A DNA stretch of 64,000 bases. It comes from Maricaulis sp. (GTDB lineage: Bacteria; Pseudomonadota; Alphaproteobacteria; Caulobacterales; Maricaulaceae). Under the pieces are notes generated by a model that made no database searches, was not told where the DNA came from, and saw only the letters and a list, made by a program, of their open reading frames with translations. How positions within the stretch are numbered: the stretch's first letter is position 1; each line of letters begins with the position of its first letter. Positions 34,593-43,386 of the stretch are shown here, piece by piece. The stretch is taken from NCBI RefSeq assembly GCF_017643475.1, contig NZ_JAEPNI010000001.1:372001-436000 (forward strand), written 5' to 3'. The position numbers and the translations under genes are program-made.

Positions 34593-37166
34593 CTAGCGGG
34601 CATCCCCGCAGGTCTGGGTGGCGTCGGTGTCGGAAGCGAGGCCGATATCGCCCAGACCGATCTCACCGCTCTCTTCCTCGGAACGAAGGATGAAGACGGC
34701 TTGCGTGTTTGTCAGGTCCACACCGGCTTCGGTGAAACAGCTCAGGCTGACCCGGTATTCCTGCCAGGGCCCCTGGGTGATGCGGACAGGAACAAAATGC
34801 TCGCACGTTTCCGTGCTGGAGCATGAGGCGCCGATCTCCACCCAGGTGTCGCGGCTGTTATAGCCGCGGGCCCGGAAGGAGATTTCCATCGCGCCATTGG
34901 CTTCACGTGAGAGATCTTGGGGTTCAGCCGTGCCAAGGCGAACGCCCACTCCGGCCTGGTGCCAGATGAAATGCAGGGAGTCTTCCTGCGCCGTGCGGTC
35001 GGTTCGGCCCAAGGTCAGGGCTTCAGTTTCCAGCCGCTCTTCCGGAGCGTCGCTCCAGCTGTTACCCGACCCGACCTGGACGCTCCACGGCGCGACAGCC
35101 TGCCCAAGGCGATAGAAGGCTCCGCTCGGAGCAAGGTCCTCAGCCGACAGGCCGGAAGCTTCGGGCAGATCTGCCAGTTCCTGCGTATCTCCAAAGCTCA
35201 GTCCATAGCCATAGGCAAACAGGGGCGCGTAGTCCGCGTCACCACGATTGACCGGGCCGCCGACAGCGCTGGCTGGCCAGGAGAAGGACAGGCGCCCGGT
35301 GAAGTCAAAGTCCGGCTGCGTGCGGAAGAGCATGTCGGCAATGCCGCCGCCTTCCGTGCCGGGCAGCCAGGCCGCTACGAAGGCATCCGAGTCGTTGATT
35401 TCCGGATTGGTCCACAGTGGACGACCGGACAAGAAGACGCTGACGACGGGCATGCCCGCGGCGGAGTAGGCTTCGAGCTGCTCTGTATCGAAACCGTTGG
35501 GCACGAAGTCGAGATGTTCCCGATCACCCTGGAATTCTGCATAGGGGTTCTCGCCATAGACCGCGATGACAGCGTCGGCGTCATGGTCGTCATCACCTTC
35601 CGGATCAAAGATCACGCGCCCCCCGGCGGCTTCAACGACTTCGCGTATGCCGTCGAGAATGGTCTGACCGGCCGGGAATTCCTCATTGGGATAATCCCCG
35701 CCCTGCCAGGACAGGGTCCATCCGCCCGAGGCCTTGCCCATATGGTCAGCACCATCGCCCACGACAAGCACGGTCATGCCAGGGTCGAGAGGGAGGAGAC
35801 TGTCCTTGTTCTTCAGCAATACCAGGGATTCACGGACTGCCTGACGTGCGATAGCGCGATGTTCATCGGCTGCCAGAACGCTGTCATCATTGGCCAGTGG
35901 ACGCTGGCTCGGCGCGACTTGTTCAAACAAGCCCGACTGGATTTTCACACGCAGGATACGGCGGACAGCATCATCCAGCCGCTCCATTGAAATGCGACCT
36001 GCCCGTACATGTTCGAGTGTTGAATGATAGAGCTCGCGCCAGCTGTCCGGGGCCATGTACATATCGACCCCGGCATTGAAGCTTTCTGGGCAATCCGTTG
36101 CCGAACAGCCGGCCACCAGGCCGTGGCCATTCCAGTCACCGACGACAAAGCCGTTGAAGCCCATGCGGTCTTTGAGAATATCGTTCAGCAGGCTCTGATT
36201 GCCGTGCATGCGCACGCCATTCCATCCGGAGAAGGAGGCCATGACAGTCTGAACGCCGGCGGGGATCGCCGTGTAGTAACCCTGGGCATGGATATCGCGA
36301 AGTTCCGCTTCGCTGATCCGGGCATCGCCCTGGTCGCGCCCGTCAGCCGTGCCGCCATCGGCGAGGAAATGCTTGGCACTCGAGATGACGCGACCAGGGG
36401 CCATGAACTCGTCCGTGCCTGGTCGACCCTGCAGGCCCCAGACGATGCGCTCGCCATAGGCATGCACAATTTCTGGATCCTCCGAGAAACCCTCATAGGT
36501 GCGGCCCCAGCGATCATCTCGCGGGACGGCCAGCGTGGGTGCAAAGGTCCAGTCATGTCCGGAGACGGACAGCTCGCGCGCGGTAATCCGGTAGATCTCC
36601 TCGATCAGGTCCGGATTGTTCGTGGCACCGAGGCCGATATTGTGCGGGAAAACGACCGCGCCGCGCAGATTGGCGTGGCCGTGGACGGCGTCGATGCCCC
36701 AGATAATCGGAATCGCGATCTCGACGCCGGTCGGGTCAAGCGCGGCATTGAAGTACTCGTCCGCCGCTTCCAGCCAGGTGTCAGCATCGGCATAGGGGAG
36801 CGGACCAGGGGCCGAGTTTCCGCCGCTGAGCACGGAGCCGAGACGGTATTCGCGGACTTCTTCAGCCGTCACAGAACCACTGTCCGCCTGGATGGTCTGA
36901 CCAACTTTCTGTTCGACCGTCATCATGGACAGGATCTCGTCGATCCGGGCTTCGACCGCCGGGTCAAGCGGAAGGGGTGTGATTGCGGGCCAGTTGGCCG
37001 CGTCGGCTGTGGCCGCGTCTGGTAAGTCGATAAAGACCGGCTCTGCCATTGTCGTATCCGCGCCTTGAAGCTCGGGTTCAGAGGCGAGCTGGCAGCCGGC
37101 GAGCCCCAGGGCCGCCGAAAGGGCGATCATGGACACAGCGGTACTGGACGGACGATGTAGCGGCAT
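34593..37166 (-). CDS. GH3 exo-beta-glucosidase lipoprotein with ExoP-like C-terminal domain
   Basis: The 857-residue protein has a lipobox leader (LAGC, about residue 25) and a full GH3 core like the marine ExoP and plant/cellulolytic exo-beta-glucanases: WGIDAVHGHANLRGAVVFPH (about 155-174), KHFLADGGT and the nucleophile Asp344 in GFVVGDWNGHG. The GH3 C-terminal domain follows, and a jelly-roll domain at about residues 720-850 (FRARGYNSRDTWVEIG) matches the ExoP C-terminal carbohydrate-binding type. Such enzymes act on mixed-linked or 1,3/1,4-beta-glucan and cellodextrins. It has its own LacI-type operator 37 bp upstream and differs from the first GH3 in architecture, so the two probably divide the work by linkage or chain length. 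Confidence 0.93.
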   Translation of the reverse strand: MPLHRPSSTAVSMIALSAALGLAGCQLASEPELQGADTTMAEPVFIDLPDAATADAANWPAITPLPLDPAVEARIDEILSMMTVEQKVGQTIQADSGSVTAEEVREYRLGSVLSGGNSAPGPLPYADADTWLEAADEYFNAALDPTGVEIAIPIIWGIDAVHGHANLRGAVVFPHNIGLGATNNPDLIEEIYRITARELSVSGHDWTFAPTLAVPRDDRWGRTYEGFSEDPEIVHAYGERIVWGLQGRPGTDEFMAPGRVISSAKHFLADGGTADGRDQGDARISEAELRDIHAQGYYTAIPAGVQTVMASFSGWNGVRMHGNQSLLNDILKDRMGFNGFVVGDWNGHGLVAGCSATDCPESFNAGVDMYMAPDSWRELYHSTLEHVRAGRISMERLDDAVRRILRVKIQSGLFEQVAPSQRPLANDDSVLAADEHRAIARQAVRESLVLLKNKDSLLPLDPGMTVLVVGDGADHMGKASGGWTLSWQGGDYPNEEFPAGQTILDGIREVVEAAGGRVIFDPEGDDDHDADAVIAVYGENPYAEFQGDREHLDFVPNGFDTEQLEAYSAAGMPVVSVFLSGRPLWTNPEINDSDAFVAAWLPGTEGGGIADMLFRTQPDFDFTGRLSFSWPASAVGGPVNRGDADYAPLFAYGYGLSFGDTQELADLPEASGLSAEDLAPSGAFYRLGQAVAPWSVQVGSGNSWSDAPEERLETEALTLGRTDRTAQEDSLHFIWHQAGVGVRLGTAEPQDLSREANGAMEISFRARGYNSRDTWVEIGASCSSTETCEHFVPVRITQGPWQEYRVSLSCFTEAGVDLTNTQAVFILRSEEESGEIGLGDIGLASDTDATQTCGDAR

Positions 37167-37202
37167 TGTTGGCTCCCCTGTTTGAGGTTACATGATCGCA
37201 TT

Positions 37203-37218
37203 TAGACAACGTTGTCAA
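37203..37218. promoter_or_regulatory. LacI-family operator before the second GH3 gene
   Basis: TAGACAACGTTGTCAA matches the consensus palindrome at 15 of 16 positions. It lies 37 bp upstream of the GH3 start, where a repressor would block transcription, and just after the end of the GH9 gene. Confidence 0.8.
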
Positions 37219-37255
37219 TATCGGCTGTGAAGAGCCGTGAAATCCGGATTTTCGC

Positions 37256-39088
37256 CTAGTTGTTATTATGTTGTGTGGCTTCCAGATATGCCGCGATTGC
37301 GAAGAGCGGCGCATTCCAGTTGATAGCAACCTCGTTGAGCGCATAGGCGTCAACATGGTCGGCCCAGCAGGTCTGGGGCGCACACTCGCCTTCCATTTCG
37401 CGCGCGATCGGATCAATCATGATGCGATGATTGGGCCCGCCGGAAAGCGCTCCGGGCGGGGCCTCGGGAAACTCCGGATCGGCGCCATTGGCCCAGAAGC
37501 GGTGGTGCGGAAACCGCATCGGGCGCGCGCCATAGCCGGCGATGTAGCTCTGGTCGAGCGGATTGCGCCCGAGGAGGTAGTCCATCGCGTGCACGACGCC
37601 ATCCCGGAAGCCCTGTTCCGGATCGACGTCATGCGCTGCCGCCATGACAAGGGCGCGATTGAGCAAGTTGGCGCTGGACCCCCAGGTGATCTCGCTCGGG
37701 GTCAGCGGGTAGTGATAGCCGCCAGAGGTCATTTCCTGCTGGTACTGATTGGCGCTGGCCCGAACGATGGTCTTCGCCTGTTCGCGCAGACTCGGATGAT
37801 CTTGGCTGAGCAACAGGGAGAGTTCCGGCAGCATTTCGGTGTTTGCCCAGAAGATGGGCCGACGTCCGCTCAGTTGTTCTCGATAGGTCAGCGCTGATTG
37901 CCGGTACGCCGCCTCTCCTGTGGTCAGGCAGAGCTCGATGGCGGCCCAGTAGAATTCGTCGATAACATCGAGGTCGCCATAAGCGCCGCCGCCATCGAAC
38001 GTATTGCGAGCAAGCAGGTCGGGGTAACGCTCTGCTGCGGCAAAGGCCCTTCGCGCGGCGCTCAGGCATTGATCTGCGAAGACAGGGTCGAGTTCGCGCC
38101 AGACCCGTCCGCATTGCGCTGCCGACGCGGCCAGATTCAGCGTGGCTGCAGTCGTTGGCGGGATCAGATATCGGGTTTCAGCGGCATCCTCCGGCAGCAG
38201 AGGCAAGGGCAACCAGCTGCGCTCATGAAGCTTGTGGTGGACGAGGCCGGAGCCATCTACCAGGATCGGGCGGGATTGTTCCGCTTCGTCCTCGCGCGCG
38301 TCCACCCAGACCGAGGCGCCCTCCGGCACTTGCATGGCCAGCATGAATTCCAGCTGCCAGCGCGCTTCGAGGAGGATTTCACTGACCCCGTCTTCACTTT
38401 CGGGCAAGGTCACACGCTCACCGTTCCAGCCGAACTCCGCCAGCTCGCCGAGAGCTTGGAAACGTTCATAGACGTATTGGAGCGTCCAGACCGAGATCCC
38501 GCCATTGACCACGTACTGGCCGTAGTCGCCCGCATCCGCCCAGCCGCCCGTGGTGTCGAGATGATAATCGCATCCCGGCCACTCTGTTCCGGTCATGTCG
38601 GTGCCGGTGAAACAGGTGACCTGGCTCCCGAAAAACCCACCCGCACGGGCCCAGGCCTCGCCGCCCGTGAAGGCGGGGTCGAGATCCGTGCCGAGGCGAT
38701 TGAGATAGAAGTATCTGAGGCTGTCTTCTGCCAGCTCCGCATAGGGCCGAACGCCGATGGCAAAGGCGCGCGAGCGCGCCCCGCAGGCTTCAATCGTGAA
38801 GCCTGTTCCGGGCGTTGAGAGTGCCGCGAAATCGATGTGGTGGACGGTCTCCCCGGCGCTTTCATCATAGCCGAACGGCTCGGATGTGCCGCTGGCGACA
38901 GGCGTCCCGTCCGCGTCCAGCACGCGCCAGTTCACAGGTGTCTCGGTGTCGGCACGCAGGATGGCCAGCTTGGGACCGGTCGTTTCGAACCCGGTCTGGT
39001 TCATGACAATCGGGGCGAAATCCTCGGCAAGCGCACATTCGGGCGCGGGCTGCAGGGCAGCGAGCAGGCTGGCGGCAAGAACAAGCAT
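37256..39088 (-). CDS. GH9 endoglucanase with N-terminal Ig-like domain
   Basis: A 610-residue glycoside hydrolase family 9 enzyme, expected to cut internal beta-1,4-glucan bonds with inversion. After a short signal peptide, the Ig-like CelD N-domain (about residues 25-115; MNQTGFETTGPKLAIL) precedes the catalytic (alpha/alpha)6 barrel. The nucleophilic-water Asp pair is Asp185 and Asp188 in GGWADAGDYGQY, and the acid catalyst is Glu586 in NEVAINWNAPL, both intact. The substrate-cleft segment SYIAGYGARPMRFPHHR is present. It begins 10 bp after the last halogenase gene, so it is the fifth cistron of that operon, a striking pairing of a cellulase with flavoprotein halogenases. Confidence 0.93.
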   Translation of the reverse strand: MLVLAASLLAALQPAPECALAEDFAPIVMNQTGFETTGPKLAILRADTETPVNWRVLDADGTPVASGTSEPFGYDESAGETVHHIDFAALSTPGTGFTIEACGARSRAFAIGVRPYAELAEDSLRYFYLNRLGTDLDPAFTGGEAWARAGGFFGSQVTCFTGTDMTGTEWPGCDYHLDTTGGWADAGDYGQYVVNGGISVWTLQYVYERFQALGELAEFGWNGERVTLPESEDGVSEILLEARWQLEFMLAMQVPEGASVWVDAREDEAEQSRPILVDGSGLVHHKLHERSWLPLPLLPEDAAETRYLIPPTTAATLNLAASAAQCGRVWRELDPVFADQCLSAARRAFAAAERYPDLLARNTFDGGGAYGDLDVIDEFYWAAIELCLTTGEAAYRQSALTYREQLSGRRPIFWANTEMLPELSLLLSQDHPSLREQAKTIVRASANQYQQEMTSGGYHYPLTPSEITWGSSANLLNRALVMAAAHDVDPEQGFRDGVVHAMDYLLGRNPLDQSYIAGYGARPMRFPHHRFWANGADPEFPEAPPGALSGGPNHRIMIDPIAREMEGECAPQTCWADHVDAYALNEVAINWNAPLFAIAAYLEATQHNNN

Positions 39089-39098
39089 TTGAGAACTT

Positions 39099-40631
39099 CT
39101 ACACGGTCTCCGACAGCATATCCGGTTCGGCGGCGCAGTGTTCGGCGATGAAGTCCGCGTGGCTGGGCATATGATCCGCGGATGCCCGGATCACTGACAG
39201 GATCTGTTCCAGCCGGGCATCAACCTCGCGATCGCCCAGGCTTGAGACCAAGGGGTGATGGCCCCGGGGTTCTACGCCCTGACCGTCCATGACGGCGAGC
39301 CAGCTGGTTTCGTTGAACAGCTCGTCCTTCTCGCGATAGACGCGACCATTGGTGCGATAGAGCTCGAGTTTGCGAGCGAGGTGGTCGGTCATCGGCAGGT
39401 TTCGGCAGCGCCGCCAGAACTCGCTATCATCGCGCTCGGTCTGGCGATAATGCAGGACCAGAAAATCACGCACATACTCGTATTCCTGCAGCGTTAGACG
39501 GTTGTACTCATCGATGTCGGCCGGGTTGAAACTGCGATCCGGGAAGAGCGTCATCAAGCGCGCTATCCCACTCTGGATCAGGTGGATGCTGGTGGATTCC
39601 AAGGGTTCCATGAATCCCGCAGCGAGGCCAATCGCCAGCACATTCCGGTTCCAGAACTTGCGACGATGTCCGGTCACAAAGCGCAGCTGGATCGGGTCTC
39701 GCAGGGGGCGGCCCTCCAGATTGTCCAGCAGAATACGGGCAGCCTCGTCATCACTCATATGATCAGAGCAATAGACATGGCCATTGCCGGTTCGGTGTTG
39801 CAGCGGGATGTGCCATTGCCAGCCCGCCGGGCGGGCGGTCGAGCGGGTGAACGGGTCTGGCTCACGTACACGTTCCGACGGAACCGCCAGCGCCCGGTTA
39901 CAGGGCAGCCAGGCACTCCAGTCCTCGTATCCGGTTTCCAGTGCCTGTTCGATCAAGAGCCCGCGAAACCCTGAGCAATCGACGAAAAAATCGGCCGAGA
40001 ATTCGCGACCATCCTCCAGTTTCACTGAGGCCAGGTGGCCGCTTTCCTCGTCGAGGCGTGTGTGTTTAATCCGGCCCTCGATGCGCTCGACCCCTCGAGC
40101 CTCCGCGTACTGGCGCAGATAGTTCGCATACAGGCCCGCATCGAACTGGAAGGCATAGGCGATATGGCCGAGCGGGGAGTTCTTGGCATTGGGCACTGGT
40201 CGCAGGAAGCGTCCCTCGCGGGCGGCGAGCACCTGGAGGCAGAACTCCGGCAGCTCAACCTCATATCCGCGCTGGCGGGCATTGAGCCAGAAGTGATGAA
40301 ACATCACCCCGTCCATGTCGCTGCCATAGGAGCCGAAAGGGTGCAGATAGGAATGGCCTTCGCGCCGCCATCCCTCGAATTCGATGCCCAGTTTGAAAGT
40401 CGCCTGGGTTGCCTTGATGAACTCGTTTTCGTCGATGCCCAGCATGCGGTTGAACAGAAGGATCTGGGGGATCGTCGCTTCGCCGACGCCGACTGTGCCG
40501 ATCTGCTCGGACTCGATCAGCTGGATCCGAAGGTCGTGGTCCGCGAAAATCTTGGACAGGGCCGCGGCTGTCATCCAGCCGGCAGTGCCACCTCCCACAA
40601 TCAAGACCGAACGGATGGGGTCGACGCTCAT
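39099..40631 (-). CDS. Tryptophan-halogenase-family flavoprotein 4 (distal)
   Basis: This 510-residue protein has the FAD-binding GGGTAGW (residues 13-19), the catalytic Lys80 in TFKLGIEF (equivalent in spacing to Lys79 of PrnA), the AGWQWHIPLQHRTGNG block that contains the WxWxIP signature, and EPLESTSIHLIQ with the conserved Glu. All residues needed for hypohalous-acid-based chlorination or bromination by reduced FAD are therefore kept. Relatives sit beside TonB receptors in Caulobacterales and Xanthomonadales sugar-use loci, where the substrate is unknown and a sugar-related job other than Trp halogenation has been suspected. The start overlaps the preceding gene by four bases. It ends 10 bp before the GH9 gene. 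Confidence 0.9.
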   Translation of the reverse strand: MSVDPIRSVLIVGGGTAGWMTAAALSKIFADHDLRIQLIESEQIGTVGVGEATIPQILLFNRMLGIDENEFIKATQATFKLGIEFEGWRREGHSYLHPFGSYGSDMDGVMFHHFWLNARQRGYEVELPEFCLQVLAAREGRFLRPVPNAKNSPLGHIAYAFQFDAGLYANYLRQYAEARGVERIEGRIKHTRLDEESGHLASVKLEDGREFSADFFVDCSGFRGLLIEQALETGYEDWSAWLPCNRALAVPSERVREPDPFTRSTARPAGWQWHIPLQHRTGNGHVYCSDHMSDDEAARILLDNLEGRPLRDPIQLRFVTGHRRKFWNRNVLAIGLAAGFMEPLESTSIHLIQSGIARLMTLFPDRSFNPADIDEYNRLTLQEYEYVRDFLVLHYRQTERDDSEFWRRCRNLPMTDHLARKLELYRTNGRVYREKDELFNETSWLAVMDGQGVEPRGHHPLVSSLGDREVDARLEQILSVIRASADHMPSHADFIAEHCAAEPDMLSETV

Positions 40632-42154
40632 GCGAGCTCTCCTTGTGTCTCGGCCTTGCCAAGCACGTGCCTGATGAAGGCGTCATGCGGCGGCATCTTG
40701 CTTGCGGCCATGGCGTAGGTCTCCCGCATGTCGCGCAGTGTCCGGGCCAGCTCGTCGCTCGCCAGACTGTCAGCGACCGGCGAATAGGCTTTTGGCAGAA
40801 TGCCTTGCCCGACCATCACCGCGAGCCAGCTGGTCAGGGTAAAGAGGTCTCCCTTGTGGGCAAAGAAACGGCCATTTTCTCGGAAAAGCCCCAGGGTCTG
40901 GCTCAGGCTGTCCGGGATCTGCATGGTGCGAACATGGTCCCAGAAAGCGGAGTCGTTCCGGCGGGTTGCGTTGTAGTGCAGGATCAGGAAGTCACGGATG
41001 TAATCAAATGAATCGGCCATGATCGCGTTGTAGCGCGCGGTCTCACGCGCGCTGATGCCATCGCGCGGAAACAGCGCCAGCAGTTTGCTCACGCCTTCCT
41101 GGATCAGATGGATGGAGGTTGATTCAAGCGGTTCCAGGAAGCCCGAGGAGAGACCGATGGCCACGCAATTCTTCTCCCAGAAACGGTCGCGGCGGCCAGG
41201 CGTGAAACGCAGATGGTTGGGTTCGGCCAAGGGGGTGCCTTCAATGTTGCGGGTCAACACGTCCAGGGCGCGTTCGTCATCCGTGTGGGCGGAGGAGTAG
41301 ACGTAACCATTGCCGACACGGTGTTGCAGCGGAATACGCCATTGCCAGCCGGCTTCGCGCGCGGTAGCGCGGGTATAGGGTGGTGTCGTCTCATCTCGCT
41401 CGGAAGGTAGAGCAATGGCCCGGTCGCAGGGCAGCCATTCACGCCAGTCCTGATAGGCAACGCCCAGTTCCTGCCCAATCAACAGCCCCCGGAAACCTGT
41501 GCAGTCGACAAACAGATCGGCTTCAAGGCGGGGTCCATCATCAATGCCCAGGGCCCGGATTGCACCGCGCTCGCCATCGCGCTCGACGGTGGCGATGCGG
41601 CCTTCATGCCGAACAACGCCTCTTGCTTCAGCGTACTGGCGCAGGAATCGCGCATAGAGGCCGGCGTCGAAATGATAGGCGTGACGCATCTGGGAAACGG
41701 GTGATTGCGGATCGTTGACCGGCAGCATGAACTTGCCTGCACGCGCGGCCATGCAACACATGGAATAGGCCTCAAGCGCGTGGTCTTCGCCGAGCAGACG
41801 GGCGCGGTTCCAGAAATGGTGGAAATCCTCGCCCTGCATCGGAAATCCGTAATCCCCGAACGGGTGGAGATAGCGCTCGCCGATCGCACCCCAGTCAACA
41901 AATTCGATGCCGAGTTTGTAGCTGCCCCTGGTTGCGGCAATGAAGTCGGGCTCGGTAATCCCGAGCATTCGATTGAAATCGGCGATGCCGGGAATGCTCG
42001 CTTCGCCGACACCGACCGTACCGATTGCGTCAGATTCGATCAGCTCAACACGCACGCCGGCAGGCAGGATGAATTTGGACAGCGCCGCGGCTGTCATCCA
42101 CCCGGCGGTTCCGCCACCCGCGATGACGACACTGGATATGCGATTGCTGGTCAT
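40628..42154 (-). CDS. Tryptophan-halogenase-family flavoprotein 3
   Basis: A 508-residue paralogue with GGGTAGW (residues 13-19), Lys80 in SYKLGIEF, AGWQWRIPLQHRVGNGYVYSS and EPLESTSIHLIQ, so its catalytic set is intact. It overlaps both flanking halogenase genes by four bases (ATGA), a translationally coupled arrangement. It is clearly a separate paralogue rather than a recent copy: the linker between the motifs differs throughout from its neighbours. The acceptor substrate is unknown; nearby genes point to a carbohydrate-linked function. Confidence 0.9.
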   Translation of the reverse strand: MTSNRISSVVIAGGGTAGWMTAAALSKFILPAGVRVELIESDAIGTVGVGEASIPGIADFNRMLGITEPDFIAATRGSYKLGIEFVDWGAIGERYLHPFGDYGFPMQGEDFHHFWNRARLLGEDHALEAYSMCCMAARAGKFMLPVNDPQSPVSQMRHAYHFDAGLYARFLRQYAEARGVVRHEGRIATVERDGERGAIRALGIDDGPRLEADLFVDCTGFRGLLIGQELGVAYQDWREWLPCDRAIALPSERDETTPPYTRATAREAGWQWRIPLQHRVGNGYVYSSAHTDDERALDVLTRNIEGTPLAEPNHLRFTPGRRDRFWEKNCVAIGLSSGFLEPLESTSIHLIQEGVSKLLALFPRDGISARETARYNAIMADSFDYIRDFLILHYNATRRNDSAFWDHVRTMQIPDSLSQTLGLFRENGRFFAHKGDLFTLTSWLAVMVGQGILPKAYSPVADSLASDELARTLRDMRETYAMAASKMPPHDAFIRHVLGKAETQGELA

Positions 42155-43386
42155 GCGGTCTCCCGGGATTGGCCGAGCGCCTTGTCGATCGCCTGGAGGT
42201 AGACCGACAGCGGCGGGAATTCCCCGCTGACCACGTTGATGCGCTGAAGCAATTGGCCGAGTTCCTGTTTCAGACGAGCATCATCCAGCCGCATCGACAA
42301 TGGATCAAAATGTTCCGGCACATGGTCCAGCGCCAGGGCGTGCACGACCCAGTCACTGGCCGTGACCAGGTCCGTGTCCAGCGGACGCACATAGCCGCGG
42401 TGTTTGAACATCCTGAGTCGTTCTGAAGTGCGTGCATCGTCGCCACCAAGATACAATGTGGTTAGCGCGCGCAGCTCGTTCATTTCCTCAGTCCAGATGC
42501 GATTGTATTGCGACGTCTCGGCGGGATGACAATCCCGATCCGGCAGCAGTTCGACCAACAGGTCCAGCTCGTGCAGGACGCGCTCTATCGCGAGACCGGG
42601 CAAGCTCGGGCCGCTGTAGGCGGCTTGTCCGATGGAGACCTGATTGCCTCGCCAGGGCTGTTTGATCAGTTGGTCTTCATCACCACCCGCCAGGGGATAT
42701 TCGAGGGCCCCATTGCGCAGCGGAATCGTAATCGTCCAGCCGGTCGTGGAAGCGCGCCAGCTCGAAAATGGCTGTTCACCGCTTTGGGCTGAGATCTGGA
42801 GCTCGTTCGATCGTTCGCGTGCATCAATGACAAGGTCTGCTTCGACGGCGTTTGCGGCCGCTGCAAGTGGTTGGACGCTGGTCCCTTCAACGAGGCGCTC
42901 AAACAGCGCTTCTGGATGCACGTGCAGGCCGGACTCGTGCTGAAGGGGCCCGATGAGATTGCGTTGGTCTGGTGGCGCGAAACGGTTTTCCTGCATCGCC
43001 CGATAGGCCGGAGAAAAGGCGGCGTAGGGCAAGCGAAGTCCGCCCTGGCGCGCACGCAGCCAGTGATGGTGAAAACCGATCCCGGCCCAGTCGATGCCAC
43101 GTGATCCAAAAGGGTTACAGCTGGTTTGCTGGTCGGTCACGATCATCTGGCCCAGCGAGGGCAGGCTGCCCGGAAGGGCGAGCAGGTCGCGCAGGCCCAG
43201 TCCTGCTGTCTCCAGGCGCTGAAGCGCTGACGGGGTTAGAACTGTATGTACCGGTGAGAGTGCTGGCGTCTCTGTTTCAGCGAACCGCGCTATGGAGAGG
43301 CCGGTGCGCTGTTTGAGCACAAACGCCGACAGCGCTGCTTCAATGCCCGAGCCGAGAATGGCTATTGTTTCGATCGGTCGGCTCAC
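42151..43386 (-). CDS. Degenerate halogenase-like flavoprotein 2
   Basis: At 411 residues this is the shortest of the four and clearly related (GIDWAGIGFHHHWLRARQGG matches the family's HPFGxxG...FHHFW segment), but it has lost the signatures. The FAD loop reads GSGIEAA instead of GGGTAGW, there is no KLGIEF lysine block, WxWxIP has become WTITIP, and the PLESTSIHL Glu segment is missing. The gene is nevertheless intact, overlaps both neighbours by four bases and has no stop or frameshift. It may be a regulatory or structural partner of the active paralogues, or bind the same substrate without halogenating it. Confidence 0.75.
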   Translation of the reverse strand: MSRPIETIAILGSGIEAALSAFVLKQRTGLSIARFAETETPALSPVHTVLTPSALQRLETAGLGLRDLLALPGSLPSLGQMIVTDQQTSCNPFGSRGIDWAGIGFHHHWLRARQGGLRLPYAAFSPAYRAMQENRFAPPDQRNLIGPLQHESGLHVHPEALFERLVEGTSVQPLAAAANAVEADLVIDARERSNELQISAQSGEQPFSSWRASTTGWTITIPLRNGALEYPLAGGDEDQLIKQPWRGNQVSIGQAAYSGPSLPGLAIERVLHELDLLVELLPDRDCHPAETSQYNRIWTEEMNELRALTTLYLGGDDARTSERLRMFKHRGYVRPLDTDLVTASDWVVHALALDHVPEHFDPLSMRLDDARLKQELGQLLQRINVVSGEFPPLSVYLQAIDKALGQSRETA

